A stretch of DNA of 64,000 nucleotides. It comes from Mesorhizobium sp. ES1-1 (GTDB lineage: Bacteria; Pseudomonadota; Alphaproteobacteria; Rhizobiales; Rhizobiaceae). Below the pieces are notes generated by a model that saw only the letters and a list, made by a program, of their open reading frames with translations, was not told the DNA's origin and searched no databases. Each line of letters starts with the position of its first letter. The stretch's first letter is position 1. The translations under genes were made by a program, and so were the position numbers. Shown here piece by piece: positions 63,714 to 64,000 of this stretch. The DNA lies in contig NZ_JAIUGX010000001.1 in the NCBI RefSeq assembly GCF_020164785.1, positions 434,001 through 498,000 on the forward strand, read 5' to 3'.

Positions 63714-64000
63714 TGGCCAACACCCTCCGCAACGAAGTCAAAATCATACTCGCGGGCGAAGAGCGCACCATGCGTGCGACCTTCACCGCCATCCGGGCTA
63801 TCGAGAAGGATGTGGGCAAGAGCATCATGGCGCTCATCAACCAGCTCGGCCAGCAAGGGGACCTGTCCGTGACGGACGCCGCCGTGGTCATTCACAACGG
63901 CCTGCGCGGGCATGACGACAACCGCCTCACCCTACCAGAGGTTGGCGCCGCCATCCTGGAAGCCGGTCTTACCAACGTCAGCATGGCGGTAGTGGAATTC
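63713..64000 (+). CDS. Tail assembly chaperone/GTA-type tail protein, truncated by window end
   Basis: The first 96 residues of a protein resembling the gene-transfer-agent gp10/tail assembly chaperone family: EVKIILAGEERTMRATFTAI, AIRAIEKDVGKSIMALINQL and an LTLPEVGAAILEAGL end. It starts at the ATG overlapping the previous stop (TAATG). The tape measure is expected downstream. Cut by the window edge. Confidence 0.75.
   Translation, partial: MANTLRNEVKIILAGEERTMRATFTAIRAIEKDVGKSIMALINQLGQQGDLSVTDAAVVIHNGLRGHDDNRLTLPEVGAAILEAGLTNVSMAVVEF

Larger units (their letters stand above)
36682..64000. mobile_element. HK97-type siphovirus prophage, left end and most of the structural operon
   Basis: From the tRNA-Thr remnant rightward all recognisable genes are phage or accessory types: replication and recombination (GIY-YIG, RusA, ERF, SSB), then TerS, TerL, portal, protease, capsid, connectors and tail. 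The element is incomplete at the right window end. Integrase, CI-type repressor, tape measure, baseplate and lysis genes are not recognised here and should lie to the right. Confidence 0.9.

Overview
The window comes from a GC-rich alphaproteobacterial chromosome, most likely Mesorhizobium or a close relative in the Hyphomicrobiales. The evidence is an Entner-Doudoroff operon, a GlxA-type AraC regulator, a DUF6492 glycosyltransferase, a LivFGHMK transporter with a LivM-LivG fusion, a possible EcfG-type promoter and a DUF6894 protein. This placement rests on gene content and style, not on a database search.

Bases 1-36,680 are host chromosome. In order they hold: an SH3-domain envelope protein, an orphan Mur ligase and a deleted SDR pseudogene; zwf-pgl-edd for glucose-6-phosphate breakdown; a VWA protein, a GlxA-type regulator and folD; a surface-polysaccharide block (Wzz/GumC-like co-polymerase, Wzx-like flippase, four glycosyltransferases, Wzy-like ligase/polymerase) followed by proC; a galactitol-type PTS (EIIC-EIIA-EIIB); a Tat-exported multicopper oxidase; a small membrane protein with a possible general-stress promoter; and an amine or amino-acid catabolic block. 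That block has an ornithine-cyclodeaminase homologue (frameshifted at its end), LivHFK and LivM-LivG, a FAD amine oxidase, an RpiR regulator, an isochorismatase-type hydrolase, a glutamine-synthetase-like ligase and an N-formylglutamate amidohydrolase. The divergent rpiR promoter probably controls both halves.

At 36,682-36,730 lies the 3' half of a tRNA-Thr(GGT) gene on the minus strand. Its 5' half is replaced by unrelated sequence, so it looks like the left attachment site of a prophage that runs off the right end of the window. The left arm (36.9-43 kb) carries short accessory genes: a HEPN-like protein, an H-NS-like silencer, three tandem paralogous small proteins, and a DUF2971 gene followed by a TIR/nucleoside-deoxyribosyltransferase-like gene that may form a defence or exclusion pair. 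The middle (43-54 kb) holds replication and recombination functions: a GIY-YIG nuclease, a replication gene with three iteron-like repeats inside it, RusA, ERF and SSB, plus several unknowns.

From 54.6 kb a rightward HK97-type siphovirus morphogenesis operon begins: TerS, TerL, portal, MuF-like head protein, prohead protease, major capsid, head-tail connectors, tail terminator, major tail protein, a signal-peptide protein and a truncated tail-assembly gene. No integrase, CI-type repressor, tape measure or lysis gene was recognised here; they are expected beyond base 64,000.
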